Shown here one piece after another: positions 22,402 to 31,685 of a DNA stretch of 64,000 nucleotides (positions are counted from its first letter, which is position 1; each line of letters starts with the position of its first letter). Both the position numbers and the translations under genes were made by a program. The stretch covers positions 310,001-374,000 of the forward strand of contig NZ_FOIU01000003.1 of the NCBI RefSeq assembly GCF_900111495.1, given 5' to 3'. The stretch is from Chryseobacterium wanjuense. GTDB taxonomy: Bacteria > Bacteroidota > Bacteroidia > Flavobacteriales > Weeksellaceae. A model generated the notes under the pieces. That model saw only the letters and a list, made by a program, of their open reading frames with translations. It did not search any database and had not been told where the DNA came from.

Positions 22402-24474
22402 TTATTTCAAAATATATTTCACACCCAGAAATCCTCTTATTTTCTGCATCGGAGCATATCCGTAAGTGGTATCAAAAGTATAATGATAAGGATTGCTGAC
22501 AGGATCATCAACATACTTATCAAATGGGTCAAACGGTCGCATCAGGGGATCTTTCGGCGTGAAATTGAACAGATTTTTGATTCCGCAATACACCTCAAAT
22601 CCCGATTTGAAACTCTTCGAAACCTGAATATTGGCTAATGAATAGAACGGAGAATATTCCGGTCGGTAATCATTCGGTAAAACAGGCAGTCGCATCGGGC
22701 CGTAAAACTGTCCCGTAAAATCTATGGCTAAATTATTCGGGAATTTATACGTCAAATTATACGTTCCGCTCCATTTCGGGGCATGAAGCTGCTGTGATTT
22801 TTCATTGGTTCCGTCAAATTTCTGATACACATCCAGATACGTTATTCCCAGATTGATGCTTAACGGAAAACTAAAATTATAATCCACATTCAATGAAGCA
22901 CCCCTTGAAATTCCGTAGCCGTGAAGATTATCATAAATAATTTTCTCCGGATCGGTATCAAAATCACCGACAATTTTATTGCTGAAATACGTGTAAAAAG
23001 CAGACGCATCCAGATTAATCATCCTGTCTCCAACAGGAATTTTCCATACATAATTCAAATTTCCGTTGATGGATTTTTCCGGTTTTAAATTTGATTTAAT
23101 CACCACCTCACGCGAACCAGTCAGTGCCGCATGATCTTCCGTAAACAGATTCACCACCCGGAAACCTGTTCCAAAATTAAATCGCAACGTATGATAAGGA
23201 TTGGGAGAGAATTTCCATGCAAAACGCGGAGAATGTACGGAATGATGGATTTTATCATAATCAAATCTGTACCCCAGCAACAATGTATTTTTTTCGTTAA
23301 TTTCCCATTGATCCTGAATAAATGCCCCAAAAATCGGCGACCTCATCGGTTCATTCGTGAAACCATCCGCAGACAAAGTTCCCGGTGTGTTGTCATCATA
23401 AAAGGTTTTTTTGAAAGTCAGCCCCAGTATCAGATCGTGGTTTCCCAGTTTTTTATCCCAATACGTCTGTGCAAAAGCCACTTTCTGCGTTGCCATAAAA
23501 GGATTACTCCCATAAAAAGAATTCTGATCATGAAAATTATAGGAAAACTGGGTGATGATATTTTCTTTCAAAGGCCATTGATATACCCCAAAAGCCTCTA
23601 CTCTATTGGTATAAATGCTTTCTCCGTATACTTCATTGCTGCCGCGATAGGTTTTATTCCACTGCATTTCTCCGCCGAAACGGTCTTCATACAAATATCT
23701 TAAAGCAAAACTTGCCTGCCTGTTTTCTTTTCTTTGGAAATTCCATTTATTAAAAACTGAAATTCTGTTTTGTAATGCTGCATCGGTGAAATTGTCTTTA
23801 TTAAAATCAAATTTCTTTTCAAAGCTGTAATAATTTAAGCTTAATAATGAAGCTGCATTTTTTCCCAGATTAAATTTCGTTGAAAGATCAACATTATTTT
23901 CGCTCCAGGTACTCGTCATGAGGTCAACGCTTAATTTTGGGGCAGTCAGGGCATTTTTAGTAATAATATTGATGACTCCACCCATCGCTTCAGAACCGTA
24001 AATGGAGGAAGCAGGCCCTTTCACTACTTCAATTCTGTCAACCAGACTATTTGGAATTCCGCTCAAACCGTACACCGTGGAAAGTGAGCTTACGATCGGC
24101 ATCCCGTCAATCAAAATCATGGTGTAAGGCCCTTCCAGACCGTTGATGTGAATGTCTCCTGTGTTACAAACCGAGCAATTGAGTTGTGGTTTTACGCCAT
24201 TGACCATCGAAATGGCTTCAAAAATATTGGGAGTCGGATTTTTCTGAAAAAATTTCTGACTGTATATTTCCACTGCAACCGGGCTTTTTGATTTGCTTAT
24301 AGGCTTTATCGTTCCGGTAATGACAACATCATCGATAACTTTGGTTTTGATTTCTTTTTTGTCTGAAACGCTCACCGAATCAAGTTTTTTAGATTGATTT
24401 AAGCCTAAGCTGTCCGTTTCTTGTGAAAAACAGTAACCGAAAAAAAAGATTGCAGAAAGTAATATTCGCCTCAT
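22402..24474 (-). CDS. TonB-dependent outer-membrane receptor
   Basis: A 690-residue receptor. After the signal peptide (ends GYCFSQ) is a short region with VIDDVVITGTIKPI (TonB box-like), then the plug domain with GPASSIYGSEAMGGVINIITK and a CSVCNTGD motif near residue 115, and a 22-strand barrel ending in GFLGVKYILK. It imports an iron chelate, vitamin or metal; the Cys pair in the plug is characteristic of one subgroup and could bind metal, which is inference. Start chosen at 24474: an ATG at 24504 lies upstream of the -7 element. A thioredoxin gene follows on the same strand. Confidence 0.92.
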   Translation of the reverse strand: MRRILLSAIFFFGYCFSQETDSLGLNQSKKLDSVSVSDKKEIKTKVIDDVVITGTIKPISKSKSPVAVEIYSQKFFQKNPTPNIFEAISMVNGVKPQLNCSVCNTGDIHINGLEGPYTMILIDGMPIVSSLSTVYGLSGIPNSLVDRIEVVKGPASSIYGSEAMGGVINIITKNALTAPKLSVDLMTSTWSENNVDLSTKFNLGKNAASLLSLNYYSFEKKFDFNKDNFTDAALQNRISVFNKWNFQRKENRQASFALRYLYEDRFGGEMQWNKTYRGSNEVYGESIYTNRVEAFGVYQWPLKENIITQFSYNFHDQNSFYGSNPFMATQKVAFAQTYWDKKLGNHDLILGLTFKKTFYDDNTPGTLSADGFTNEPMRSPIFGAFIQDQWEINEKNTLLLGYRFDYDKIHHSVHSPRFAWKFSPNPYHTLRFNFGTGFRVVNLFTEDHAALTGSREVVIKSNLKPEKSINGNLNYVWKIPVGDRMINLDASAFYTYFSNKIVGDFDTDPEKIIYDNLHGYGISRGASLNVDYNFSFPLSINLGITYLDVYQKFDGTNEKSQQLHAPKWSGTYNLTYKFPNNLAIDFTGQFYGPMRLPVLPNDYRPEYSPFYSLANIQVSKSFKSGFEVYCGIKNLFNFTPKDPLMRPFDPFDKYVDDPVSNPYHYTFDTTYGYAPMQKIRGFLGVKYILK

Positions 24475-24492
24475 GAAATTAAAATTGTTAGA

Positions 24493-24522
24493 CAAAACTA
24501 ACATTTATTTTTAGAATAACAA
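24493..24522 (-). promoter_or_regulatory. Promoter of the TonB receptor gene
   Basis: Minus strand TTG (24520-24522), 19-nt spacer, TAGTTTTG (24493-24500), a good match to the Bacteroidota pattern. Confidence 0.7.
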
Positions 24523-24566
24523 AACCGGATGATAAATATTGTTAAAATGAATTCGTGAAAAATTAT

Positions 24567-24574
24567 TAAATTTG
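24567..24574 (+). promoter_or_regulatory. -7 element of the hmgA promoter
   Basis: TAAATTTG, 21 nt before the ATG at 24596. A TTG at 24539-24541 is 25 nt upstream, a little far for a standard -33. Confidence 0.6.
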
Positions 24575-24595
24575 AGAAACTTCATATCAAGTAAA

Positions 24596-25783
24596 ATGAG
24601 ATACCACCAGTCGGGAAATATCCCACAAAAAAGACATACGATTTTCAAATCTCCTGAAGATAAATTTTACTATGAACAGCTTTTCGGAACGGAAGGTTTT
24701 CATGGAATTTCTTCATTATTGTACCATATTCACCGCCCGACTCAGATCAAGTCAATCGGTGAACCGAAAGATGTAACACCGAAAATTGCGGTTGATAAAA
24801 ACGTAACTCCAAGAATGTTTAAAGGAATGAATGTCACTCCTGAAGACGATTTTATGGACAGCCGTAAGTTTTTGATGGTAAACAATGATCTGAAAATGGG
24901 ATTGTCGAAGCCTAGAAAATCTATGGACTATTTCTACAAAAATGCTGAATGTGACGAGCTTTTGTATGTTCATCAGGGAAGCGGGGTTTTAAAAACTTTT
25001 GTAGGAAATTTAGACTTTTTCATTGGTGATTATTTAATTATTCCGAGAGGAACTATTTACCAAGTTGAATTACATTCTGATGACACTGTTTTCTTCGTCC
25101 TGGAAAGCCACTCACCGATCTACACTCCAAAAAGATACAGAAACGAATTCGGACAATTGCTGGAACATTCGCCATTCTGCGAGAGAGACATCATTGCACC
25201 GACTTTCGTTGAGCCAAAAGACGAAAAAGGTGAATTTTTAATTAAAGTAAAAAAAGAAAATCAGATCACAGATTTCATCTACGCGACGCATCCATTCGAT
25301 GTTGTAGGTTGGGACGGGTATTTTTATCCTTATAAATTTAATATCAAAAATTTCGAGCCGATTACAGGGAGAATTCACCAACCACCGCCGGTTCACCAGA
25401 ATTTTGAAGGACACAATTTTGTGGTTTGCTCGTTCTGTGCAAGAATGTACGACTATCATCCGATGGCTATTCCTGCGCCTTACAATCACTCAAACATTGA
25501 TTCTGATGAAGTTTTATTCTACACAGAAGGTGACTTTATGAGCCGTAATCATATTGATTTAATGGACTTTACGCTTCACCCGGGAGGAATCGTTCACGGA
25601 CCTCATCCAGGTGCGATGGAAAGAAGTATCGGTAAAAAATTCACTGAGGAATATGCCGTAATGGTAGATCCTTTCCGTCCTTTGAAAATTACGGAAGAAG
25701 CTTTGAAAGTGGAAGATCCATCGTACAAAACTTCATGGCTGGAAGATCAGGATAAAACAATGGAAGACCGTTCACAGGAATAA
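24596..25783 (+). CDS. hmgA: Homogentisate 1,2-dioxygenase
   Basis: A 395-residue iron enzyme that opens the ring of homogentisate to maleylacetoacetate in tyrosine breakdown. Signature stretches are MRYHQSGNIPQKRHTIFKSP at the start, DELLYVHQGSGVLKTFVGNL, and the metal-binding HPGGIVHGPHPGAMERS near the end. The start is the ATG at 24596; a TTG eight codons upstream lies within the -7 element. The gene is the first of the tyrosine pathway genes in this region and is followed by its own terminator. Confidence 0.95.
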   Translation: MRYHQSGNIPQKRHTIFKSPEDKFYYEQLFGTEGFHGISSLLYHIHRPTQIKSIGEPKDVTPKIAVDKNVTPRMFKGMNVTPEDDFMDSRKFLMVNNDLKMGLSKPRKSMDYFYKNAECDELLYVHQGSGVLKTFVGNLDFFIGDYLIIPRGTIYQVELHSDDTVFFVLESHSPIYTPKRYRNEFGQLLEHSPFCERDIIAPTFVEPKDEKGEFLIKVKKENQITDFIYATHPFDVVGWDGYFYPYKFNIKNFEPITGRIHQPPPVHQNFEGHNFVVCSFCARMYDYHPMAIPAPYNHSNIDSDEVLFYTEGDFMSRNHIDLMDFTLHPGGIVHGPHPGAMERSIGKKFTEEYAVMVDPFRPLKITEEALKVEDPSYKTSWLEDQDKTMEDRSQE

Positions 25784-25860
25784 TTTTAAAATATAATTTT
25801 AAAAATATAAAGGCGTTTAATGTAAAATATTTAACCTAAGGTTTTTGAAAAATACAAAGA

Positions 25861-25892
25861 GGACTCAATGTACTGCATTCAGTCCTTTTTTT
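25861..25892 (+). terminator. Terminator after hmgA
   Basis: GGACT (25861-25865) pairs with AGTCC (25881-25885) with an inner AATG/CATT pair, followed by seven T. Confidence 0.8.
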
Positions 25893-26007
25893 CTTGGAAA
25901 TCATTAAAACATGACAAAAATAAGTTTGGATTTGAAGGAAATACAGGTAAGATGAATTATCTTTAAATCAGGGAAAATCATAAAAATATTTATAAAAAAG
26001 TTTGAAT

Positions 26008-27282
26008 ATGTATAATTATATCAGTGCAGAAGAAGCTATTTATACCATAAAAAGCGGAAACCGGGTTTTCTTTCACGGAAGCGCGTGTACTCCGAATTAT
26101 TTAATTGATGAACTCGCGAGACAGTCTCACCGACTCGACCATATAGAAATGGTTTCCATTACCCAACAGGGAAATGTGGAAATTGCCAAACCGGAATACA
26201 AAGACAAGTTTTTTATAAACTCACTGTTTGTTTCAGGGCCGGTGCGCGATGCGGTAAACTCCGAAAGAGGAGATTTTGTTCCTGTATTTTTAAGTGAAAT
26301 TCCGATTTTATTCAGAAAAAATATTTTGCCGCTTGATGTGGCTTTAATTACTGTTTCTCCGCCTGACAAACATGGTTTTTGTACATTAGGAACTTCTGTA
26401 GACGTAGCAAGGTCTGCCGTGGATACTGCAAAAATAATAGTCGCAATCGTGAATCCCCTGATGCCGAGAACTCATGGTGACGGAATGCTTCACATCAGCA
26501 AAATCCATAAGTTGGTTTGGCATGAAGAAGAGCTTCCGACCGTGGATTACGGTGCAAAAGTGGGTCCCGAAGAAATGGAAGTAGGCAAAAATGTAGCAGA
26601 ACTTATCGAAGACAGATCCACTCTTCAGATGGGTATCGGGACAATTCCGGATGCAGTTTTAAAATGTCTCGGAAACCATAAAGACCTTGGTGTTCACACC
26701 GAAATGTTGAGCGACGGCGTGGTCGATTTGATTCAAAATGATGTCATCAATAATAAATACAAAGGCTATCACAACAATAAAACCATTACAAGTTTCTGTT
26801 TCGGAACCCGCAAACTCTATGATTATGTGGATGATAACACGGTTTTTGCCTTTAATGATGTAAGTGCGGTCAATTTTCCTATTAATATCATGAGGAACAA
26901 AAAAATGGTGGCCATCAATTCTGCCATTGAAATTGACCTTACAGGACAGGTTTGCGCAGATTCCATCGGAACCATGCAGTACAGCGGAATCGGCGGACAA
27001 ATGGATTTCATGAGAGGAGCCGCATTGAGCGAAGATGGAAAACCCATTATTGCCATCACTTCCAGAACGAAAAAAGGCGTATCGAGAATCGTCCCTTTCC
27101 TGAAACAGGGGGCAGGAGTTGTCACGACCAGAGGGCACATTCATTATGTGGTTACGGAATACGGAACGGCTTATCTCTACGGTAAAAATCTGCGTCAGAG
27201 GGCACAGGAATTAATCAGTATTGCCCATCCCGACGACAGGGAAATGCTAGAAAGAGCCGCTTATGAAAGATTTAAACATTAA
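26008..27282 (+). CDS. Acetyl-CoA hydrolase/transferase family CoA transferase
   Basis: A 424-residue CoA transferase of the acetate/butyrate/4-hydroxybutyrate type. It shows RVFFHGSACTPNYL at the start, GIGTIPDAVLKCLG and VHTEMLSDGVVDL with the catalytic Glu, and ITSRTKKGVSRIVPFLKQGA later. It moves CoA between acyl groups such as acetate. The ATG at 26008 is preferred to a TTG two codons upstream. It lies between hmgA and hppD but need not belong to that pathway; a link to acetoacetate activation would be inference. Confidence 0.88.
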   Translation: MYNYISAEEAIYTIKSGNRVFFHGSACTPNYLIDELARQSHRLDHIEMVSITQQGNVEIAKPEYKDKFFINSLFVSGPVRDAVNSERGDFVPVFLSEIPILFRKNILPLDVALITVSPPDKHGFCTLGTSVDVARSAVDTAKIIVAIVNPLMPRTHGDGMLHISKIHKLVWHEEELPTVDYGAKVGPEEMEVGKNVAELIEDRSTLQMGIGTIPDAVLKCLGNHKDLGVHTEMLSDGVVDLIQNDVINNKYKGYHNNKTITSFCFGTRKLYDYVDDNTVFAFNDVSAVNFPINIMRNKKMVAINSAIEIDLTGQVCADSIGTMQYSGIGGQMDFMRGAALSEDGKPIIAITSRTKKGVSRIVPFLKQGAGVVTTRGHIHYVVTEYGTAYLYGKNLRQRAQELISIAHPDDREMLERAAYERFKH

Positions 27283-27390
27283 TAGAGTTTGGCATTAAAG
27301 TTTTTCATTAATAATTTCTGTTTAATCTAAAAAAAACGTACTTTTAATTTAACATAAAGAAATAGTAAAAACCTCTCAAGCTTTTGGCAG

Positions 27391-27398
27391 TATATTTG
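27391..27398 (+). promoter_or_regulatory. -7 element before the gene at 27425
   Basis: TATATTTG, an exact TAnnTTTG match, 26 nt before the TTG start. No -33 TTG at normal distance. Confidence 0.5.
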
Positions 27399-27424
27399 AT
27401 CAAGAGCTTTTTAAACATTGGAAA

Positions 27425-28204
27425 TTGAAGACTATATATAATTCGATACGGGAAGAAGTTGTAAAACATTCTAAGGTGAAGAATTCGGTTTTGGGGAATG
27501 TGAATGAATGGAAAAGAAGTCATTATATTATTCTTTCCGAAATCATAAAAGAAGAATTATCTGAAGCTGAGGAACTAAAAGGCGGAAAAAAATTCGAGAT
27601 AGGAAGTACTATTTCGCACGTCACGCTGCAACGTTTTTTTGAAAATGACTACCAGGACAAAACCCACAATGACCTACGTTTTTTAAAAACATTAGATAAA
27701 ATCTGCATCTTTTTAGGGTATAAAGATTTAAATGCTTATATCCAGTTTGTAAAAGAAAAAAAACAGGATAACGAAAAGAGCAATAATGAAAAATTCCTGC
27801 AGATGGTCTACGACTATTGTGCAACGGTTTTCGAGTTTTACAAACAATTTCCCAATCATAAGACAGAGCTATTCAAAGATCTTGTTTTTGATGAGTCTCC
27901 TTTTCTGGAAAGGGCTTCACAGTTCAGTAAAGAATTGTGTGACAGAGACTTTCAGCTCGTGACGAAAAACAACAGATCCAACTACGAAGTTTTTGACATC
28001 AACATCGTAACGGATGAACCGGATAAAAAGATCCTCGAATCCCAGGAATTCTGGAATCTTCTATTCAAAGTGGGAGAAACTGGAGAAGAACATTTTGTGA
28101 ATCAGCTCAACACCCAGATTTATTTCATCCGCAAGATAGATAATGTCTGGAAGATATGGGACAATTATAACCCTGATGCAGGGAGGTTAAACAATATAAA
28201 ATAA
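27425..28204 (+). CDS. Unknown protein with N-terminal helical (possibly DNA-binding) region
   Basis: A 259-residue cytoplasmic protein, apparently starting at TTG since no ATG occurs before residue 120. Residues 60-105 are helical (STISHVTLQRFFENDYQDKT, then FLKTLDKICIFLGYKDLNAY) and read like a winged or HTH-type recognition unit found in Bacteroidota regulators. The C-terminal half (about 135-255) is mixed alpha/beta, possibly an NTF2-like fold. No family was recognised. A strong terminator follows. Confidence 0.65.
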   Translation: MKTIYNSIREEVVKHSKVKNSVLGNVNEWKRSHYIILSEIIKEELSEAEELKGGKKFEIGSTISHVTLQRFFENDYQDKTHNDLRFLKTLDKICIFLGYKDLNAYIQFVKEKKQDNEKSNNEKFLQMVYDYCATVFEFYKQFPNHKTELFKDLVFDESPFLERASQFSKELCDRDFQLVTKNNRSNYEVFDINIVTDEPDKKILESQEFWNLLFKVGETGEEHFVNQLNTQIYFIRKIDNVWKIWDNYNPDAGRLNNIK

Positions 28205-28217
28205 TTCACACAATAAG

Positions 28218-28252
28218 GAAAGCCGTAAAAAATTCTACGGCTTTCTTGTTTC
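28218..28252 (+). terminator. Terminator after the unknown gene at 27425
   Basis: GAAAGCCGTA (28218-28227) pairs with TACGGCTTTC (28236-28245), followed by TTGTTT. Confidence 0.85.
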
Positions 28253-28449
28253 GAAATATTTTTTTTTCACTTGTCTTGTAATACAAAAATATAAATCTTA
28301 GTCACAACATAATAAACTTAACCATACTTAAATGAACTTTTCTTTAAATCTATGTTAAACTTAGCTAACGATTGTTCGTGAATATTTTTCCTATTAGTAA
28401 GAAATTCGTAATTTGCATACCCATAAATATAAAAGTAAAAATAGAAAAT

Positions 28450-29580
28450 ATGTCAACACTTACATTTGCCGAAAAAATTGCTCAAGCAGAGAATTTTTTA
28501 CCGATCAACGGTACAGATTATATTGAGTTTTATGTAGGAAATGCTAAACAGGCTGCTCATTACTACAAAACCGCTTTCGGTTTTCAGTCTGTGGCTTATG
28601 CCGGTCCGGAAACAGGAGTGAGAGATCGTGCATCTTATGTTCTTCAGCAGGGGAAAATAAGACTGGTTCTTACAACAGGACTAAAGTCTGATTCACCTAT
28701 CAACGAACACGTAAAAAAACACGGTGACGGAGTGAAAATTTTGGCACTTTGGGTAGATGACGCATACAAAGCTTTCGAAGAAACTACAAAAAGAGGTGGA
28801 AAACCATATCTTGAACCTGTAACCCTGACTGACGAAAACGGTGAAGTAAGAATGTCCGGAATTTATACCTACGGAGAAACTGTTCACATGTTTGTAGAAA
28901 GAAAAAATTACACAGGACCTTTCATGCCTGGCTACGAAAAGTGGGAAAGCGATTACAAGCCTGAAGATGCAGGTCTTTTGTATGTAGACCATTGCGTAGG
29001 AAACGTAGACTGGAACAGAATGATTCCAACGGTAGAATGGTATGAAAAAGTAATGGGATTCGTAAATATCCTTTCATTCGACGACAAGCAGATCAACACA
29101 GAATATTCTGCTTTGATGTCTAAAGTAATGTCAAACGGAAACGGATACGCAAAATTTCCTATCAACGAGCCTGCAGAAGGTAAAAAGAAATCTCAGGTAG
29201 AAGAATATCTGGATTTCTACGAAGGTGAAGGTGTACAGCACATTGCAGTAGCTACAAAGGATATCATCCACACCGTAACAGAATTGAAAAAACGTGGTGT
29301 AGAATTCCTTTCTGCTCCGCCGGAAGCTTATTACGAAATGGTTCCTGAAAGAGTGGGCCACATCGATGAAGATATTAAAAAACTTCAGAGCTTAGGTATC
29401 CTTATCGATCACGATGAAGAAGGATATTTATTACAAATCTTTACAAAACCTGTAGAAGACCGTCCTACTCTATTCTTTGAAATCATTGAAAGACACGGGG
29501 CTCAGAGCTTCGGTGCAGGTAACTTTAAAGCGTTGTTCGAAGCATTGGAAAGAGAACAGGAAAAAAGAGGAAATCTTTAA
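28450..29580 (+). CDS. hppD: 4-Hydroxyphenylpyruvate dioxygenase
   Basis: A 376-residue iron enzyme making homogentisate from 4-hydroxyphenylpyruvate. It has two VOC domains (about 15-150 and 160-360). The three iron ligands are visible: His in YVDHCVGNV, His in GVQHIAVAT and Glu in LFFEIIERHG. I begin at the ATG 28450; upstream sequence to a TTG at 28372 is not family-like. It acts just before hmgA and fahA in tyrosine degradation. Confidence 0.95.
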   Translation: MSTLTFAEKIAQAENFLPINGTDYIEFYVGNAKQAAHYYKTAFGFQSVAYAGPETGVRDRASYVLQQGKIRLVLTTGLKSDSPINEHVKKHGDGVKILALWVDDAYKAFEETTKRGGKPYLEPVTLTDENGEVRMSGIYTYGETVHMFVERKNYTGPFMPGYEKWESDYKPEDAGLLYVDHCVGNVDWNRMIPTVEWYEKVMGFVNILSFDDKQINTEYSALMSKVMSNGNGYAKFPINEPAEGKKKSQVEEYLDFYEGEGVQHIAVATKDIIHTVTELKKRGVEFLSAPPEAYYEMVPERVGHIDEDIKKLQSLGILIDHDEEGYLLQIFTKPVEDRPTLFFEIIERHGAQSFGAGNFKALFEALEREQEKRGNL

Positions 29581-29599
29581 TTTTTTAACTATAATATAG

Positions 29600-29638
29600 A
29601 GTTTTGTCAGGATGAAATGTCTTGACAAAACTTTTTAT
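29600..29638 (+). terminator. Terminator after hppD
   Basis: AGTTTTGTCA (29600-29609) pairs with TGACAAAACT (29623-29632), then TTTTTAT. Confidence 0.8.
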
Positions 29639-29652
29639 AAAAACACATCAAT

Positions 29653-30129
29653 ATGAGAAAATTTTTAATTGGAATTTTATTTTTTGGAGCAACTTTTGGA
29701 TTAAAAGCGCAATATGGTTCATTAAATGATATTCTTACCAGACTTGAAGAAAGAAAAGGAATCAATCAGCATCTGGAAACGGTAAATATCGACAACAAGA
29801 AATTTGTTTACATCAAAGATGAAGCAGATCACACAGAAAGGGATTTTATTGTAATTAAAGGAAACAAAGCGACTTACGTAGAAGTTTTCGATGATAAAGC
29901 AACCGGAGAAACCAGCTCAAATGTTTTTACCGGAGATATCGTAAGAAAGAAAAACATCGTTTCTTTAAGAGCAGATATGCTGGAAAACAAAAAAGTTCCG
30001 ATCCCGGTTACCAAAACGCTGTTGCTAACAAGACAGGACGACATTCTGTACCTGATCGATGTGAATACAAAAGCCAGATGGATCGACGAAGAATCTTTTT
30101 CTAAAGCTAAGGCTAAATCTAAAAAATAA
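29653..30129 (+). CDS. Exported protein, unknown function
   Basis: A 158-residue protein with signal peptide (ends FGLKAQ) and no membrane anchor. The mature region is rich in charged residues, with DHTERDFIVIKGNKATYVEV in the middle and a Lys/Ala-rich tail. It lies between hppD and fahA and follows a terminator, so it has its own promoter or relies on read-through. No known domain. Confidence 0.72.
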   Translation: MRKFLIGILFFGATFGLKAQYGSLNDILTRLEERKGINQHLETVNIDNKKFVYIKDEADHTERDFIVIKGNKATYVEVFDDKATGETSSNVFTGDIVRKKNIVSLRADMLENKKVPIPVTKTLLLTRQDDILYLIDVNTKARWIDEESFSKAKAKSKK

Positions 30130-30294
30130 ATATTCCGGATTTAAACACTAATAGCACTAATTTTCACACTAATAAACACGAATTAAAGATTGGTGGTATT
30201 TGTGAAAATATTTGTGCCTTTTGTATTTAAACCAAAAATATTTAAAATCAAAAATGTAACGGATTTTCATTAAGTCCAAATTAAATCTAAAATT

Positions 30295-31542
30295 ATGAAA
30301 TCATTTGTAGAGTATTCCTCAAATTCGGATTTTTCTATACATAATATTCCGTTCGGAGTAGCAGTTTTTAACAAAGAATATATCGGATGCTGCACAAGAA
30401 TCGGAGATCAGGTCATTGATCTTGCGACACTTTATGATCTTGCTTACTTTGAAGATGTGGAAGGGCTAGATGATAACGTCTTCGAAGCTTACACTTTAAA
30501 CGAATTCATCGAACTTGGAAAACCTGTTACCAATGCTGTTCGTCTTAAAATTCAGGAGTTATTACAGGAAGGTTCTACATTATCTAAAGACGAAAAAACC
30601 ATCGAAGAAGCCTTCTACGATCTGGATAAAGTAAAAATGATGATGCCTGTTCACATTCCGAATTACACAGATTTTTATAGCAGTATCGAGCACGCTACCA
30701 ATGTTGGAAAAATGTTCAGAGACCCTGCAAATGCTTTATTACCCAACTGGAAGCATTTACCTGTAGGCTATCACGGCAGAGCTTCATCTATTGTCGTTTC
30801 AGGAACGGAAATCAACCGTCCGAAAGGTCAGACAAAACCTGCAGATGTTGAAAAACCGATTTTCGGACCATCAAAACAATTGGATTTTGAATTGGAAATG
30901 GCTTTTATCATTAATAAAAATACAGAGATGGGCGAAAGTATTTCTACAAAAGACGCTGAAGACGCCATTTTCGGAATGGTAGTTTTCAACGACTGGTCTG
31001 CAAGAGATATCCAGGCTTGGGAATATGTTCCACTTGGGCCATTTTTAGCTAAAAATTTCGGTTCTTCAGTTTCTCCTTGGGTGGTTACTCTGGAAGCTTT
31101 AGAACCATTCAGAACGGCTTCTCCTAAACAGGATCCTGAAGTGTTGGATTACTTAAAATTTGAAGGAGATAAAAATTACGACATCAATCTTGAAGTCTAT
31201 ATCCAACCGGAAAATGGTGAACAAAACCTGATCTGCCAAAGCAACTACAAACACATGTACTGGAACATGACTCAGCAATTGGCTCATCACACAGTAAACG
31301 GCTGCAACGTGGAAGTCGGTGATTTATACGCGAGCGGAACCATTTCAGGAAGCGATCCAAAATCATTCGGCTCGATGCTTGAACTTACATGGAGAGGTCA
31401 AAACCCAATCCAACTAAGCAACGGACAGGAAAGAAAATTCATCGATGACAACGATACCGTAACAATGAAAGCATGGGCTGAAAAGGACGGTGTGAGAGTT
31501 GGTTTCGGTGAAGTGAGTGGTAAAATTATTCCTGCAATTTAA
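30295..31542 (+). CDS. fahA: Fumarylacetoacetase
   Basis: A 415-residue enzyme that splits fumarylacetoacetate to fumarate and acetoacetate, the last step of tyrosine degradation. The catalytic and metal motifs are present: IEHATNVGKMF, VGYHGRASSIVVSGT, DFELEMAFII and FNDWSARDIQAWEYVPLGPF. A second shadow frame inside it is non-coding. Maleylacetoacetate isomerase is not in the window. Confidence 0.95.
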   Translation: MKSFVEYSSNSDFSIHNIPFGVAVFNKEYIGCCTRIGDQVIDLATLYDLAYFEDVEGLDDNVFEAYTLNEFIELGKPVTNAVRLKIQELLQEGSTLSKDEKTIEEAFYDLDKVKMMMPVHIPNYTDFYSSIEHATNVGKMFRDPANALLPNWKHLPVGYHGRASSIVVSGTEINRPKGQTKPADVEKPIFGPSKQLDFELEMAFIINKNTEMGESISTKDAEDAIFGMVVFNDWSARDIQAWEYVPLGPFLAKNFGSSVSPWVVTLEALEPFRTASPKQDPEVLDYLKFEGDKNYDINLEVYIQPENGEQNLICQSNYKHMYWNMTQQLAHHTVNGCNVEVGDLYASGTISGSDPKSFGSMLELTWRGQNPIQLSNGQERKFIDDNDTVTMKAWAEKDGVRVGFGEVSGKIIPAI

Positions 31543-31554
31543 ATTTTAAAAATA

Positions 31555-31673
31555 TTTTTAACACATAAGTCACAAAGAAAATTCTTTTTTGTACGTCAAC
31601 TAATATGTTCTATAATATTTTCAAAGTTTTAAATTTAAAACTTATGTGACTTATGTGACTTATGTGTTAAAAA
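31555..31673. repeat. Intergenic inverted repeat, AACACATAAGTCACA type
   Basis: TTTTTAACACATAAGTCACA (31555-31574) is perfectly complementary to 31654-31673. The right side also carries three copies of CTTATGTGA in tandem. Located between fahA and the flavin reductase gene. Confidence 0.9.
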
Positions 31674-31685
31674 AATAATCTAATA

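Noticed and set aside
23131..23703. 190-codon open frame on the plus strand inside the TonB receptor gene
   Set aside because: Antisense shadow of a well-supported gene, with no promoter and no family resemblance.
26659..27144. 161-codon open frame opposite the CoA transferase
   Set aside because: Antisense to a conserved enzyme gene, and another overlapping antisense frame exists too, as expected by chance.
26008..27282. CoA transferase as a firm part of tyrosine degradation
   Set aside because: It lies among the pathway genes but family members use acetate or butyrate; no direct sign of acetoacetate use.
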